From Symsagittifera roscoffensis (taxonomy: Eukaryota; Xenacoelomorpha; Acoela; Convolutidae), in NCBI RefSeq assembly GCF_963678635.1, contig NC_087069.1, positions 19,752,660 to 19,816,659 on the forward strand: a stretch of DNA of 64,000 nt, given 5' to 3'. This document shows positions 34,431 to 47,098 of the stretch, piece by piece; the stretch's first letter is position 1; every line of letters begins with the position of its first letter. Under the pieces are notes generated by a model, which did not search any database, was not told the origin of the DNA, and saw nothing but the letters and a program-made list of their open reading frames with translations. A program made the position numbers and the translations under genes.

Positions 34431-37400
34431 GGTTTCGAGATAAGATTTGGGTTTTCAAAACAAATTTTGATCAGTTACCTTAAGTTAGTTCTTACAAAAA
34501 AAAGAATTTCATCTCCCAAAACACTATCAATTGTTCAAACTTGGTGTATTATGAGTCTCATAGCGTAATAATTAGGGCAAAATTGTTGCCTCCTATTTTT
34601 TAAAGACTTTTGAGCTGGAATAGAATCAAGAGAATTTAGTAATTCCCGCGTTTATTATCTCAAATTGACCAAACTGACAATTTGCATTCCCCGTTTTGCA
34701 TGCCGACAATTTGAAAAACAATCAAAAGTAAGTATATTTCAAAATAAGGACAAAACTTTCTTAACTTTTGGACATTTTTTTGAACAAAACCTGACAAAAA
34801 CGGCCTCCTAAGAAAAATATTTGCCTCGGGAAAAAAAAGAATCCGAGCATAATGATACGTCACGGAACAAAAAGATTGCTCGCATCAGGGCAAATTTTTC
34901 GTGTGCCCATTAAGCTCTAACTAATTAACTATCTTTAAAGAAAATGAGAAACAGATAAAGTTTCGAAACAAATGACCATTGTTAGATTTTTCTTGATTTT
35001 ATCAAATATTTCCCTCATTCGCTAAGCAAAGTAAAAATTGCTAAGGAAAAAGTAAAAAATAAACCAGCATATAGCAGCGTAAGAAGTAATTGCAGAAAAT
35101 CAAATCGGATAACAAAAAACCACATGCCCGAAACATAAATTAGCCAAATTTCAAAATGCCAAACTTCACGCCATAATTTCACCAAGTAATGAGAGGTGAA
35201 ATTTTTTTTCTAAAACCAAACTCAAGTCGTCCGCACCTTACCGATATTTTAAAATTTTTTCAAAAACTAGAATAGAAGTCTGAAATTAGACAATAAAGCC
35301 AAACCGAGCAAAAAATTTTACGATTCAAAAATTTGCTAAAGAGTAACCAAGCTCTTCTATAAACCTTAAACTAAACCTTTTGGGTCAAAATTTACTTAAA
35401 AAGTTATCGCTTTTAACATAGCCCTCTTTAAAAATAGCCCAATTTGGATTAAGTTTTGATTTTAAAATTGTTTAATTACAAAATTTTTGTTTTTAGATTG
35501 AACTTGATATGATAAAATTGGGGAGGCATGAATGCCAAATAAACCTCTAAAAACGACCAAAACACCTGAAAAATAAAAGAAACGAAATCAGAAATAATGT
35601 CAGATGTTCAACAAACAATTAAAAATCAAAAAAAGTAAGGAAATTGTTAATTAAACTGACTAGCTTCGATCTTTTCTACAGTTAACTCAACTCAACTGAG
35701 CTTAAAAAGAATTGCATGTTGTGATATAGGGCTTGAAACTGCAAGAATAATTTTGGTTTGAGGTTTGTGATTCCAATTTGGTCTTAAAACAAACAAAATT
35801 TCTCAGAAATCCTCCTGGTTCTTTTTCTTCTGATACCGGAACTTACTGTTTTTTTTGTTTTTTAAATAGAAGAATGAACGAACAGATTTTAAAACTACCC
35901 CAACAGGCAAAAAAACAAATTTTACTTGATTTGAATATATGTACAAAAAAGAACCAGAGAAGTTCAAAACTAAAAATAAATCAAATTGGCGTAGCCAGGA
36001 TTAGAGTTGATTGGTAAGTATAAACTTCCGATCAAAATCAAAATGAAAAATGAGAGATTTGAGGCGAAGTTTTTAGACAATCACTATTTTTCATTGACTA
36101 AGTGTTTGCAATCCAGAGTTTTCAGTGCGCGGGTCTCTGATTTTTTTTTCAATAATGATTTCAAATTTGTTACTGATGCTCAGCTAAATCTAGACAAAAT
36201 CGCTCTTTATTCTTATCCCTAACAATTTGTTGTAAATTTTTTGATTAGAGCAACACTAGCTGAAACGGGTAATATATTATTTTCGAAAAAGTTCTGACTT
36301 TGAATGAATTTTTTCCTAAAAAAACAGTTTATTGTGATTAAGGTAATTTGAAAGTATGTCAAATTCTCGATAGGTCCGTCAAAATCCAATAAAAATGCTC
36401 AATTAATTAGAGTTGACACTTTTTTGTGAGAAGGTTAATTTTTATCTAGATAAAAAAAAGTTTTTTTTTTGTTCACCAATCGCTGATGTCACTAGAGGGC
36501 ATTTGTATGTCCAGCCAAACTAAAAAATCAAAGAGCCACAGCTTCTTTTTATTCTCAGACTCGAGAAACACATTGTTATGTACCAACAATTTTTGACAAA
36601 TGCTTCTCATTTCACCATGGCAGCTTGCATAATCCTAGAAACTAACAAAAGGTCGACTGGACATCTTTTGGAAATGACTACACAAAGAGTACGCTCTAAT
36701 TTTGATCGAACGGACCAAGTGGATTCAAATAAGAAAGTATATAGGAAGCCAACTTCGTGTGTACTCTAAGCATTTGAACAAGTGTAATATTTTTGAAGTG
36801 TCTACCGGTCCGGATGGCATCGCGCGCTCATGGGTAATCAAAACTGTATTAGAAAAATTCACTTTGCCCGCTGTGAAACTTGACATAGTTGAAAGCAAAA
36901 CTTTTTTAGACCTCTTAATCAGTCGTAGAAACAAGCCCCAACCACTTTGATCTCCGTAAATTACTGCACTCCTCAAGGGTAATCATGATGGGAAAAACTT
37001 CATAGAAATAATTTTAAAAAATAAATTCCATTTCATGATATGTAAATTAGAAGAAATCGATCAAATTTTTGAAAGATTTAATAGTTGACTTTTGACACGG
37101 TAACAAGGACACTTTATGGCACATGTCTTAATTACCTGCCAATGAAATTCTTGAATTGCAACTAAACCTTTTTTCAATTTTGAGCCACAATATTTAAGAA
37201 TCGCTAGCTGGGAGCTGAAGCTCACAACACAATTAATTAAAGAAAAGAATACTAGATGCTTAACAGAGTAGAAAACTGCAATTTAAACTCTTAATCCATT
37301 TTTCACTTCTCATGTCGAAAAAAGATTCAATATGCACAATTGCAAAAAAAAATTTCGATCTCCCCTCAAATCTCGCCCATGAAGCTCTAATCAACCACAT

Positions 37401-38150
37401 ATCTTTTAAAGAAAAAGAAAAAAAGATAAAATTTCAAAACAAATGACTATTGTTCGATTTTTCTTCATTACTTCAAATTTTTCCCTCACTTGAAAGGTAA
37501 GTATTGCTTCTATCAGCATATAGCAGCGTAAGAGCAATTGCAGAAAATGAAAATGGATAACAAAAAAAACACTTGTAGAAACATCAAATCGGAAGATGAT
37601 TGTCATCAATTAGCCAACCCCAAATCTCAAACCGCCAAACTTCACACCATAACTTCACGAAGTAATGACAGGTGAAATACTATTTCTACTATCAAACTCA
37701 GGTCGTCCGGTCGTTGCCAATGGTATAAATTTCTTTTCAAAAATAGAGTAGAAGTGAGGAAGTTTAACAGAAAAAACCAAACCGAGCAAAAATTTTCAGA
37801 ATCAAATATTTGCCACAGAGTAATAAGAAATTGGATCTTTGGATCATATTGTATGCATTTCAGCATCAAGCAGAAAAATTTTGTCTATCTCTTCCAGAAA
37901 CCGTAAACTAAAATTTTTGATTCAAAATTTACTAACAAAATATCGCTTTCAACTTGAAAAAATTACGTTTTTCTTTAAGACTAACCCAACTTGGATATGG
38001 ATATGGTTAAATAGTGTTGGCATAAGTTGTAAGCGAACCTCTAAAAATGACCGCAACTCCTGAAAAATCAAAGAAAAGAAAATACAAATCATGTCAGATG
38101 TTCAACAAACATTTATTAGTCAATAAAATTAAGCAAAATGTTGATTAAAT
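34431..38150 (+). mobile_element. BEL/Pao copy B, with 1.3-kb internal deletion
   Basis: 34431-36628 repeats 29385-31650 (including the 71-codon ORF at 36007-36222). It then jumps at GCAGCTTGCATAATCC (about 36,620-36,637) straight to the DUF5641-like tail, so the RNase H-like and integrase parts are missing. The tail (36637-36950) and LTR-like block (37365-38150) follow as in the other copies. Confidence 0.75.
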
Positions 38151-41100
38151 TTATTAGCTTCGATTTTTTCTACAGGTAACTCAGCTCAACTGAACTTAAA
38201 TGAGAATTGCATGTTGTGATATTGGGCTTGAATTAGCAAGAATAATTTTGGTTTGAGGTTTGTGATTCCAATTTGGTCTTAAAACAATCAAAATTTCTCA
38301 GACGTCCTCCTGGTTCTTTTTCTTCTGATACCGGAACTTACTGTTTTTTTTTGTTTTTTAAATAAAAGAATGAACGAACAGATTTTAAAACTACCCCAAC
38401 AGGCAAAAAAAATCAAATTTTAGTAAATTTGAATATATGTACAAAAAAAGAACCAGAGAAGTTCAAAACTAAAAATAAATCAAATTGGCGTAGCCAGGAT
38501 TAGAGTTGATTGGCAAGTATAAACTTCCAATCAAAATCAAAATGAAAAATGAGAGATTTGAGGCGAAGGTTTTAGACAATCACTGTTTTTCATTGACCAA
38601 GTGTTTGCAATCCAGAGTTTTCGGTGCGCGGGTCTCTCATTTTTTTCAATAATGATTTCAAATTTTTTACTGATCTGATGCTCAGCTAAATCTAAACAAA
38701 CTCGCTCTTTATTCTTATCCCTAACAATTTGTTGTAAATCTTTTGATTACAGCAACACTAGCTGAAACGGGTAATATATCATTTTCGAAAAAGTTCTGAC
38801 TATGAATGAAGTCTTTCTTAAAAGATACAGTTTATTGTGACTAAGGTAATTTGAAAGTATGTCAAATTCTTGAGAGGTCCTTCAAAATCCAATAAAAAAG
38901 CTCAATTAATTAGAGCTGACACTTTTTTTGAGAAAGTTAATTTTTATCTAGAGAAAAAACTGTTTTTTTTTGTTCACCAATCGCTGATGTCACTAGAGGG
39001 CATTTGTATATCCAGCCAAACTAAAAAACCAAAGAGCCACAGCTATTTTTTATTCTCAGAGTCGAGAAACACATTGTTATAATCCAAAAACTTTTCACAG
39101 ATGCTTCTCATTTCACCATGGCAGCTTGCATAACTATCCGAATTTCGAACAAAAAGCATAAAAAGGCTTATTTCATGATTAGAAGAACAAAAGGAAAAAG
39201 CAAATTATCGTTTGTTCGAACAAAAATAAGGAAATACTGTCAAAAACAAACGCTCAACAGTGGCACCAACTACCAGGTTACAGGAACCCAGCTTCAAGAT
39301 ATTTTCCTCTACAAGATGTGAAACAAATTTGATTACAACCACCAGAAATTTTACTATTACCGAGAAAAAAAATGATCTGAATCACAGCGCAGCCAGACTC
39401 AAGTACGCAACAGGTTAACACAGAGTCTTTTTATTTCGACTGTGCAGCATAAGCAAAGACTATACTTTACGAGCAATCGCAAGAAACTAGCTTCCTCGCA
39501 AACTCAACACACTAGCCTTCGGCAAACCATTGAACACCTTGCCACAGATAAAGCCTTGACACCAAAGACGCTATACTACCCTGATGACTAATAATGGATA
39601 TATTCGAAAATTTCACCAATTCCTTGTGCAACTATGTATCCTATTTTATTGCACCAAAATGAACTATCAATTGGACTGATAATTGAACATGCTCATGAAA
39701 AGTGCGTGCACCTCAGCACTAATTTTATTCGGAACTACTTGCAGCAAAAATAGTCATTTTGAGACTTACAAAAGCTTTGAGGCAAACTCATCATCATTGA
39801 TTCTTCTGCCCCCTTTTTCGAAGTAAAGGATAATTTCTGTTTTATGGCTAATCTATCTTCTCAGGGATGCCACGGCTCGGAAAAGTATGCAATTCCCTTC
39901 AAGAAAAATGGATTGGATAACACAAGTCCATCTACATTGCTCGAAAACAAACTAAAAACAAAATTTACATTTAACTTTTCACACGCCTTGCACTTGCCAT
40001 TCACTAACACGCGTGCATTTCACTTGGAAGCCACAGAAAATCTCTGAACGGAAAACTGCTCAACAACATTTCGAAGAATTATGACTTGATTTGGAGCAGG
40101 GAAACTAATTCATCAGTTAATGCAACATGTTGTGTAGCTGCTACTTATGCAACAGCCACTCAATTTCGACCAAGACCCCACTTTAGTGATTTATGAAATA
40201 GCTACTCAATTTCGACCAAGACCTCATTTTAAAAGGATATGTGCCAGAATTGCCTCCAAAATAGAACAAGCTCTTCTTATGAATTTGGGATCTGACAGTG
40301 TCTCAGGAGTTTTCTTTTCATCTCTACTAGTCGAATGTGAAACTCTAAATAATTATACGCCACTGATGATCAATTACTACTTGCCTCGAAACATTTTTCG
40401 CTCGAATGGCCATTCATCTACTCTCCTTCAAATTGTTTCTACTCACAACCAAGCACAAAAAACTTGACTACTAAACCCTAGAAACTAACAAAAGGTCGAC
40501 TGGACATCTTTTGGAAATGACTACACAAAGAGTACGCTCTAATTTTGATCGAACGGACCAAGTGGATTCAAATAAGAAAGTATATAGCAATCCAACTTCG
40601 TGTGTACTCTAAGCATTTGGAACAAGTGTAAGACTTTTGAAGTGTCTACCGGTCCGGGTGGCATCGCGCGCTCATGGGTAATCAAAACTGTATTAGAAAA
40701 ATTCACTTTGCCCACTGTGAAACTTGCCATAGTTGAAAGCAAAACTTGCCTTAGACCTCTTAATCAGTCGTAGAACTAAGCCCCAACCACTCAGTAACTT
40801 ATTCGGAACTACTTGCAGCAAGTAGTTCCGTAACTTACTGCACTCCCCAAGGGTAATCATGATGGGAAAAAAATTCATATAAATAACTTCAAAAAATAAA
40901 TTCCAATTCATGATGAGTAAATTAGAAGAAATCGATCAAATTTTTGAAAGATTTAAAAGTTGACTTTTGACACGGTAACAAAGACACTTTATGGCACATG
41001 TACCTACAGTCTTAATTACCAGCCAATGAAATTCTTGAATAGCAACTTAACCTTTATTTAATTTTGAGCCACAATAGTTAAGAATCGCTAGCTGGGAGCT

Positions 41101-42040
41101 GAAGCTCACAACACAGTTATTTAATGAAAAGAATACTAAATGCTTAAAAGAGTAGAAAACTGCAATTTAAACTCTTAATCAATTTTTCACTTCTCATGTC
41201 GAAAAAAGATTCATTATGCACAATTGCAAAAAATATATTTCGATCTCCCCTCAAATCTCGCCCATTAAGCTCTAATCAACCAACTATCTTTTAAAGAAAA
41301 AGAAGAAATGATAAAACTTCAAAACAATTGACTATTGTTCAATTTTTCTTCATTACTTCAAATATTTCCCTCACTTGAAAAGTAAATATTGCTTCTATCA
41401 GCATATAGCAGCGTAAGAGCAATTGCAGAAAATAAAAATGGCTAACAAAAAAACACTTGCCGAAACATCAAATCGGAAGATGATTGTCATCAATTAGCCA
41501 ACCCCAAAACTCAAACCGCCAAACTTCACACCATAACTTCACGAAGTACTGACAGGTGAAATACTTTTTTTAAACTCAGGTCGTCCAGTCGTTGCCAATG
41601 GTATAAATTTCTTTTCAAAAATAGAATAGAAGTAAGGAAGTTAAACAGAAAAAACCAAACCGAGCAAAAATTTTCAGATTTAAATATTTGCTACAGAGTA
41701 ATAAGAAATTGGATCTTTGGATCATTTTGTACGCATTTCAGCATCAAGCAGAAAAGTTTTTTCTATCTCTTCCAGAAACCGTTAACTAAAATTTTTGGGT
41801 CAAAAGTTACTAAAAAGTTATCGCTTTCAACTTGAAAAAATTAAGTTTTTCTTTAAAAATAACCCAACTTGGATATGGATATGGTTAAATAGTGTTGGCA
41901 TAAATACTAAGCGAACCTCTAAAAATGACCGCAACTCCTGAAAAATCAAAGAATAGAAAATACAAATCATGTCAGATGTTCAACAAACCTTTATTAGTCA
42001 ATAAAATTAAGGAAAATGTTGATTAAATTTATTAGCTTCG
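38150..42040 (+). mobile_element. BEL/Pao copy C
   Basis: Starts at the junction TTAGCTTCGATTTTTTCTAC with the LTR-like block of copy B. It runs through a degenerate 71-codon ORF region (38512-38720), the RNase H-like segment (39118-39321), the deleted zinc finger (about 39590-39760), the integrase core start (39844-40047) and the tail with the shared TGA (about 40480-40760), to an LTR-like block (41255-42040). A short local duplication, TTCGGAACTACTTGCAGCAA, appears at about 40802, copied from the region corresponding to 39730. Confidence 0.75.
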
Positions 42041-43472
42041 ATTTTTTCTACAGGTAACTCAACTCAACTTAAATGAGTATTGCATGTTGTGATATCGGGC
42101 TTGAACCTGCAAGAGTAGTTTTTGCTTGATGTTTTAGATTCCAATCTTTCTTAAAGCAATCAAGTTTTATCAGTTGTTGTCCTGGTTCTTTTTTCTTCGG
42201 ATGCCGGAACTTGGTGTTTTTTTTTGTATTTTAAATAAAAGAATGAAGATAAAATCAAATTGGCGTAGCCAGGACTGGAGTTGGTGGTAAGCTTAAACTT
42301 CCGATCAAAATCAAACTGAAAAATGAGAGATTTGAGGCGACGTTTTTAGACAATCACTATTTTTCATTGACTAAGTGTTTGCAATCCAGAGTTTTCAGTG
42401 CGCGGATCTCTGATTTTTTTTTCAATAATGATTTCAAATTTTTTACAGATGCTCAACTAAATCTAGACAAACTCGCTTTGTATTCTTATCCCTAACAGTT
42501 TGTTGTAAAGGTTTTCATTGGAGACACATTAGCTGAAATGGGTAATATGTCATTTTCGAAAAAGTTCTGACTATGAATGAAGTTTTTCCTAAAAACTACA
42601 GTTTATTGTGAGTAAGGTAATTTGAAAGTATGTCCAATTCTCGATAGGTCCGTCAAAATCCCATAAAAAAGCTCAATTAATTAGAGTTGACACTTTTTTT
42701 GAGAGAGTTAATTTTCACCAATCTAGAGAAAAAAAAGTTTTTTTTTGTTCACCAATCGCTGATGTCACTAGAGGGCATTTGTATATCCAGCCAAACTAAA
42801 AAACCAAAGAGCCACAGCTTCTTTTTATTCTCAGAGTCGAGAAACACATTGTTATTTACCAACAATTTTTCACAGATGCTTCTCATTTCACCATGGCAGC
42901 TTGCATAACTATCCGAATTTCGAACAAAAAGCATAAAAAGGGTTCATTCATGATTAGAAGAACTAAAGGAAAAAGCAAATTATCGTTTGTTCGAACAAAA
43001 ATAAGGAAATACTGTCAAAAACAAACGTTCAACAGTGGCACCAACTACCAGGTTACAGGAACCCAGCTTCAGGATGTTTTCCGCTACAAGATGTGAAACA
43101 ACTTTGATTACAACCACCAGAAATTTGACTATTACCGGGAAAAATTTTGATCTGAATCACAGCGCAGCGAGACTCAAGTACGCAACAGGTTAACACAGAG
43201 TCTTTTTATTTCGACTGTGCAGCATAAGCAAAGACTATACTTTACGAGCAATCGCAAGAAACTAGCTTCCTCGCAAACTCAACACACTAGCCTTCGGCAA
43301 ACCATTGAACACCTTGCCAGAGATAAAGACTTGACACCAAAGACGCTATACTACCCTGATGACTAATAATGGATATATTCGAAAATTTCACCAATTCCTT
43401 GTGCAACTATGTATCCCATTATATTGCACCAAAATGAACCATCAATTGGACTGATAATTGAACATGCTCATG
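42040..43472 (+). mobile_element. BEL/Pao copy D, truncated
   Basis: Continues from the LTR-like block of copy C. It has a shortened leader (the segment before 42260 lacks most of the GAACGAACAGATTT block) and then an RNase H-like frame at 42893-43096 almost identical to copy A. It stops within the zinc-finger region at CATGCTCATGAG (about 43468), where copy E begins. Confidence 0.75.
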
Positions 43473-45960
43473 AGTCAAATTCTCAATAGGTGCGATAAAG
43501 TCCAATAAAGAAGCTCAATTAAGTGGAGTTGATTCTTTTTTGAGTGAGTGTTTTGACACAAGAAAAAAAAAATTTTTGTGCAATAATCGCTGATGACACT
43601 AAAGGGCAGTTGTATATCCAGCTAAACCAAAAAAAATAACGAGCCACAGCTTCTCCTTTGCTTTATTAATTTGCAACATGTTTTCACCGATGCTTCTCCT
43701 TTCGCCAAGGCAGCTTGCATGTCCATCCAAGTTTCGAATAAATTGCATAAAAAGTCTTCATTTATGATTAGAAGAACCAAGGGAAAAAGAAAAATTTCTA
43801 TTATTCGAACAAAATTAATAAAACAGTGTCAAAAACAAATGATCAACAATGGCGCCAACTCCCAGGTTACAGGAACCCAGCCGATCAAGCTACAAGAGGT
43901 TTTCCGCTACAAGATATGAAACAACTTTGATTACAACCACCAGAATGTTTATTTTACCGGAAAAAATTTGGTCTGAATCACAGCGCCGAGACTCAACTAC
44001 AAAACAGGTTAACACAAACTCTTTTAAGTTCGACTGTGCAAAGCAGGCAAAGACTATACTTTACGAGCAATCTCAAGGAATTAGCTTTCTCGCAAACTCA
44101 ATGCACTAGCCTCCTGCATACCATTGAACAACTTACCACAGATAAGCACAAGAGACCAAAGAGGCTTTTTTACCCTAATGATTTTCATGGATGGAAATAA
44201 TGTTCTAGTGCGCGGTCGGTTGAAAATTTCATCAATTCCAGGTGCAACTATGTATCATATTATATTGCACGAAAATGAACTATCAATTGGACTGATGATT
44301 GAACATGCTCATGATAAATGCATGCACATCGTCACTGATTTTATACGGATTTACTTACAGCGAAATTGGGGACTTTGAGACTGAGAAAATCATTGAGGCA
44401 AACTCTTCATCACTGTTTCTCGTGCCGCCACTTTCGAAGTAAAGGATTAAATCTGTTTTATGGCTGATCTATCTTCCCAGCGGTTCCACGGCCCGGAAAA
44501 GTGTTTAATTCCTTTCAAGAAAAATGAATTGGATAGCACAAGTCCATCTACATCGCACAAAAACAAACTAAATACAAAAGTTACATTTGACTTTTCACAC
44601 GCCTGCTCTTGTCATTCACTAACACGCGTTCATTTCACTTGGAAGCCACAGAAAATCTCTGAACGAAAAACTGCTCAACACCATTTCGAAGAATTATGAA
44701 TTGAGTCGGAGTAGAGAAACTAATTCATCGGTTAATGCAACATGATCTGTAGCTGCTACTTATGCAACAGCCACTCAATTTCGACCAAGACCTAACTTTA
44801 GTGATTTAAGCAACAGACACTCAATTTCGACAGAGAATTCATTTTAGTGATTTATGAAACACCCATTCAATTTCGAACAATAGCTCACTTTAGTAGGGTG
44901 TGGGCCAGACTCGTATCCATATTAGAACGAGCTCTTCTTCGGAATTTAGGATCTGACAGACTCTCAGGAGTTTTCATCTCTAGTAGTCGAATGTAAAACT
45001 CTAAATAATTCAGCACCACTTATGACCAATTACTACTTACCCCGAAACACTTTTTTCTCGGACGGCCATTCATCTACTCTCCTTCCTATAGTTTCTACTC
45101 ACAGCAAAGCACAAACAAAATGAGTACCAATCCTAGAAACCAACTAAAGGTCGATTGGACAGCTTTTGAAAATGACAACTCAAACAGTACGCTCCAATTT
45201 TGATCGATTGGGCCAGGTGAATTCAAACAAGAAATTATATAGAAAACCAACTTCGTTTATACTCTAAGCATTTGGAACATAGCTAAGATTTTGAAGTGCC
45301 TACAGGTCCTGGTGGCATCGTGCGCTCATGGGTAAAAAAAAACTGACATATAAACTTCAACTTTTTTTTATTGGCTGTGAAACTTGCCATAATTGAAAAC
45401 AAAAATTTCTTAGACCTCCTAATCAGTTGTAGAACCAAGCCCCAAACACTTCGATCACCGTACCTAATTGCAATCCCGAGGCTATTCATGATGTGAAAAA
45501 TAATTCATAGGAATAACTTTAAAAAATAACAAATTCCAATTCATGATTAGTAAGTTAGAAGAAATCGATCAAATTTTTGAATGATTTTATGACTTTCGAC
45601 AAGGTAACAAAGATACTTTAGGGCACATGATGTACTTTCAGTCTTAATTACCAGTCAATGCAATCCTTGAATTGCAACCAAACCTTTATTTAATTTTTGA
45701 ATCATACAACTTAGGTTTAAGAATCGCTGGCTGGGAGCTGAAGCTCGCAACACAGTTGATTACTGAAAGGAATACTAAATGCTTAACAGAGTAGAAAACT
45801 GCAATTTAAACTCTTAATTTAATTTTTCACTATGCCCAAGTCAAAAAAAAAGATTCAATGTGCAAAATTGCAAAAAAAATAGTTCGGTCTCCCCTCAAAT
45901 TTGCTCAAAATTTGTCAATTTGGTTTCAAGTTGAATAAGGATATGGATTGGACATACTGA
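43473..45960 (+). mobile_element. BEL/Pao copy E, the divergent and least deleted integrase half
   Basis: Starts with GTCAAATTCTCAATAGGTGC, equivalent to about 31383 in copy A, without the LTR or leader. It keeps a family-like RNase H strand (43671-43919) and an undeleted integrase finger (44124-44378). It also has MADLSSQR at 44460 and the tail at 45135-45430. It differs from A-D by many substitutions and indels, so it branched earlier. Similarity fades near 45,960, inside the LTR-like block. Confidence 0.75.
44124..44378 (+). pseudogene. BEL/Pao integrase H2C2 zinc-finger region, copy E (undeleted)
   Basis: The best-preserved BEL/Pao domain in the window. It reads MDGNNVLVRGRLKISSIPG, then ATMYHIILHENELSIGLMIE and HAHDKCMHIVTDFIRIYLQR. 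This matches family features in order: DG.LRVGGRL..S, HPI+LP..H.L..L.I..AH....H.G, and L...+W. The first H of HPI is retained and the H....H pair is present. The C..C pair lies downstream in another frame. It ends at a stop after NWGL. As a fragment it cannot be functional. Confidence 0.75.
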
Positions 45961-46197
45961 ATCTTTTTTCGAATTGGGCATATTGGAAACTTGAATTTAG
46001 AATTCAAAGTGCAAGTCTCTACTGGCCTTGCTTGTCAGTGAAGATTTGGTGTTGGTTCTCTTTTGCCGTTGGATACGAAGCAATAAGCTGCTGATCGCAA
46101 CGAATATATTTTCAACAGTTTAAAAAATAGCAACAATTGATAAATTAACGGACTTGTAATTATCGAATATAAATAATACTATAAATTATCGAAATCA

Positions 46198-47098
46198 TCA
46201 GATAATGGGATTTTCGGAGAAAACACCCTGAACGTCTGCAAGAAGCCTCGTCCCATATATCCATTTGTGCTGAGAGCCACACTCCACTTCAAGCACTGCC
46301 TCGGTAGAATCTCCAGCATAATTATATGCTAAACTCCGAACGAAAAGAGTTTGGGGGTCACATCCCAAGTCGAGAAGAATGTCAACCAGATCTGCGTTGT
46401 TCTTGTCCGACAATATACCGTCTTGGAACTCTTTATATATCGGCCCCACAAAACCCCAATCTCCCAGTAAAGGTGGTTTCACTCCTAAAATTTACAATTC
46501 TTAATAATTTTTTGGCATTTATTTGATAGGAGAAACACATAAGCTCATGTCAAACGGTGAACGAATTTAGGCGGCCGGTTTTATTTGGTCATTTTCAGCG
46601 TTTGAAATAAAAATGGTCGTTTGCCACAGATACCTTGACGTCAATAAAGTGGTCAAACGTGAAGAAAATAGAACTGGTATCACTATTTTGTTTGAGGTTC
46701 GTTATCTCTGTTAAGTGTTCAATTCTTCGGAAATCAATTACGCCGCTGAAAGGACAATCCTTAAAAGTATTTGTTATAATGATACCTCCTAAGTGAGCTC
46801 AAAAGAAATCAAAATTTAAGTAGCATCCTCAAATTTTCTCACCTGATGTTGTTACCAGCAGACACATCACGGCCGCTCCAATTGTAGCTAAACATATTTG
46901 AATGAACTATAATGATTTCAAATTGAATCTTTCTTCGGAAACTTATGTTAAAAGAGGATTAAAATTAAATACTGGAAGTTTGGGTTTAAAAAAGCATCAG
47001 CCGCATATGAGGTAAGGTTTTTCCCCGTAGTAAACGTCAGAAAACGTAATACATATTTAAAAACTTTACCTACCAAAAAATTCAGCGGAAAACTTCAT
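46198..47098 (-). CDS. Candidate four-exon gene for a small secreted protein, family unknown
   Basis: Proposed exons on the minus strand: 47098-47074 (ATG start), 46887-46843, 46788-46634 and 46484-46198 (TGA). Introns of 186, 54 and 149 nt have GT donors (GTAGGT, GTGAG, GTATCT) and AG acceptors (TGTTTAG, CACTTAG, ATTTTAG). Exons 1 and 2 join to MKFSAEFFATIGAAVMCLLV, a classic signal peptide with likely cleavage near TTSG. The mature part has Cys in FKDCPFSG, LGCDPQT and VECGSQH. The last exon contributes about 94 residues, including GDWGFVGPIYKEFQDGILS. I do not recognise the family. Problem: exons 3 and 4 are each open in only one frame, and these differ by one nucleotide across the junction. 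So there is a base error, an unseen mini-exon, or the gene is decaying. The alternative exon 1/2 junction using AG|GTAAAG also stays open but loses the signal peptide. No poly(A) signal recognised. Confidence 0.5.

Larger units (their letters stand above)
29385..45960 (+). mobile_element. Array of five partial BEL/Pao retrotransposon copies
   Basis: About 16.5 kb built from plus-strand copies of the 3' half of one BEL/Pao element. Copy A is 29385-34430, B 34431-38150, C 38150-42040, D 42040-43472 and E 43473-45960. Each unit holds, where complete: an A/T-rich LTR-like block, an unassigned ORF region, an RNase H-like segment with TDAS, an integrase zinc finger, the start of the integrase core (TRAFHLEA), and a DUF5641-like tail. 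No RT active site, gag or protease was seen in any copy. Neighbouring copies share LTR-like blocks, and B lacks about 1.3 kb between the RNase H-like start and the tail. A and D are nearly identical over at least 500 bp (31321-31860 against 42571-43110), so some of the amplification is recent. Confidence 0.85.
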
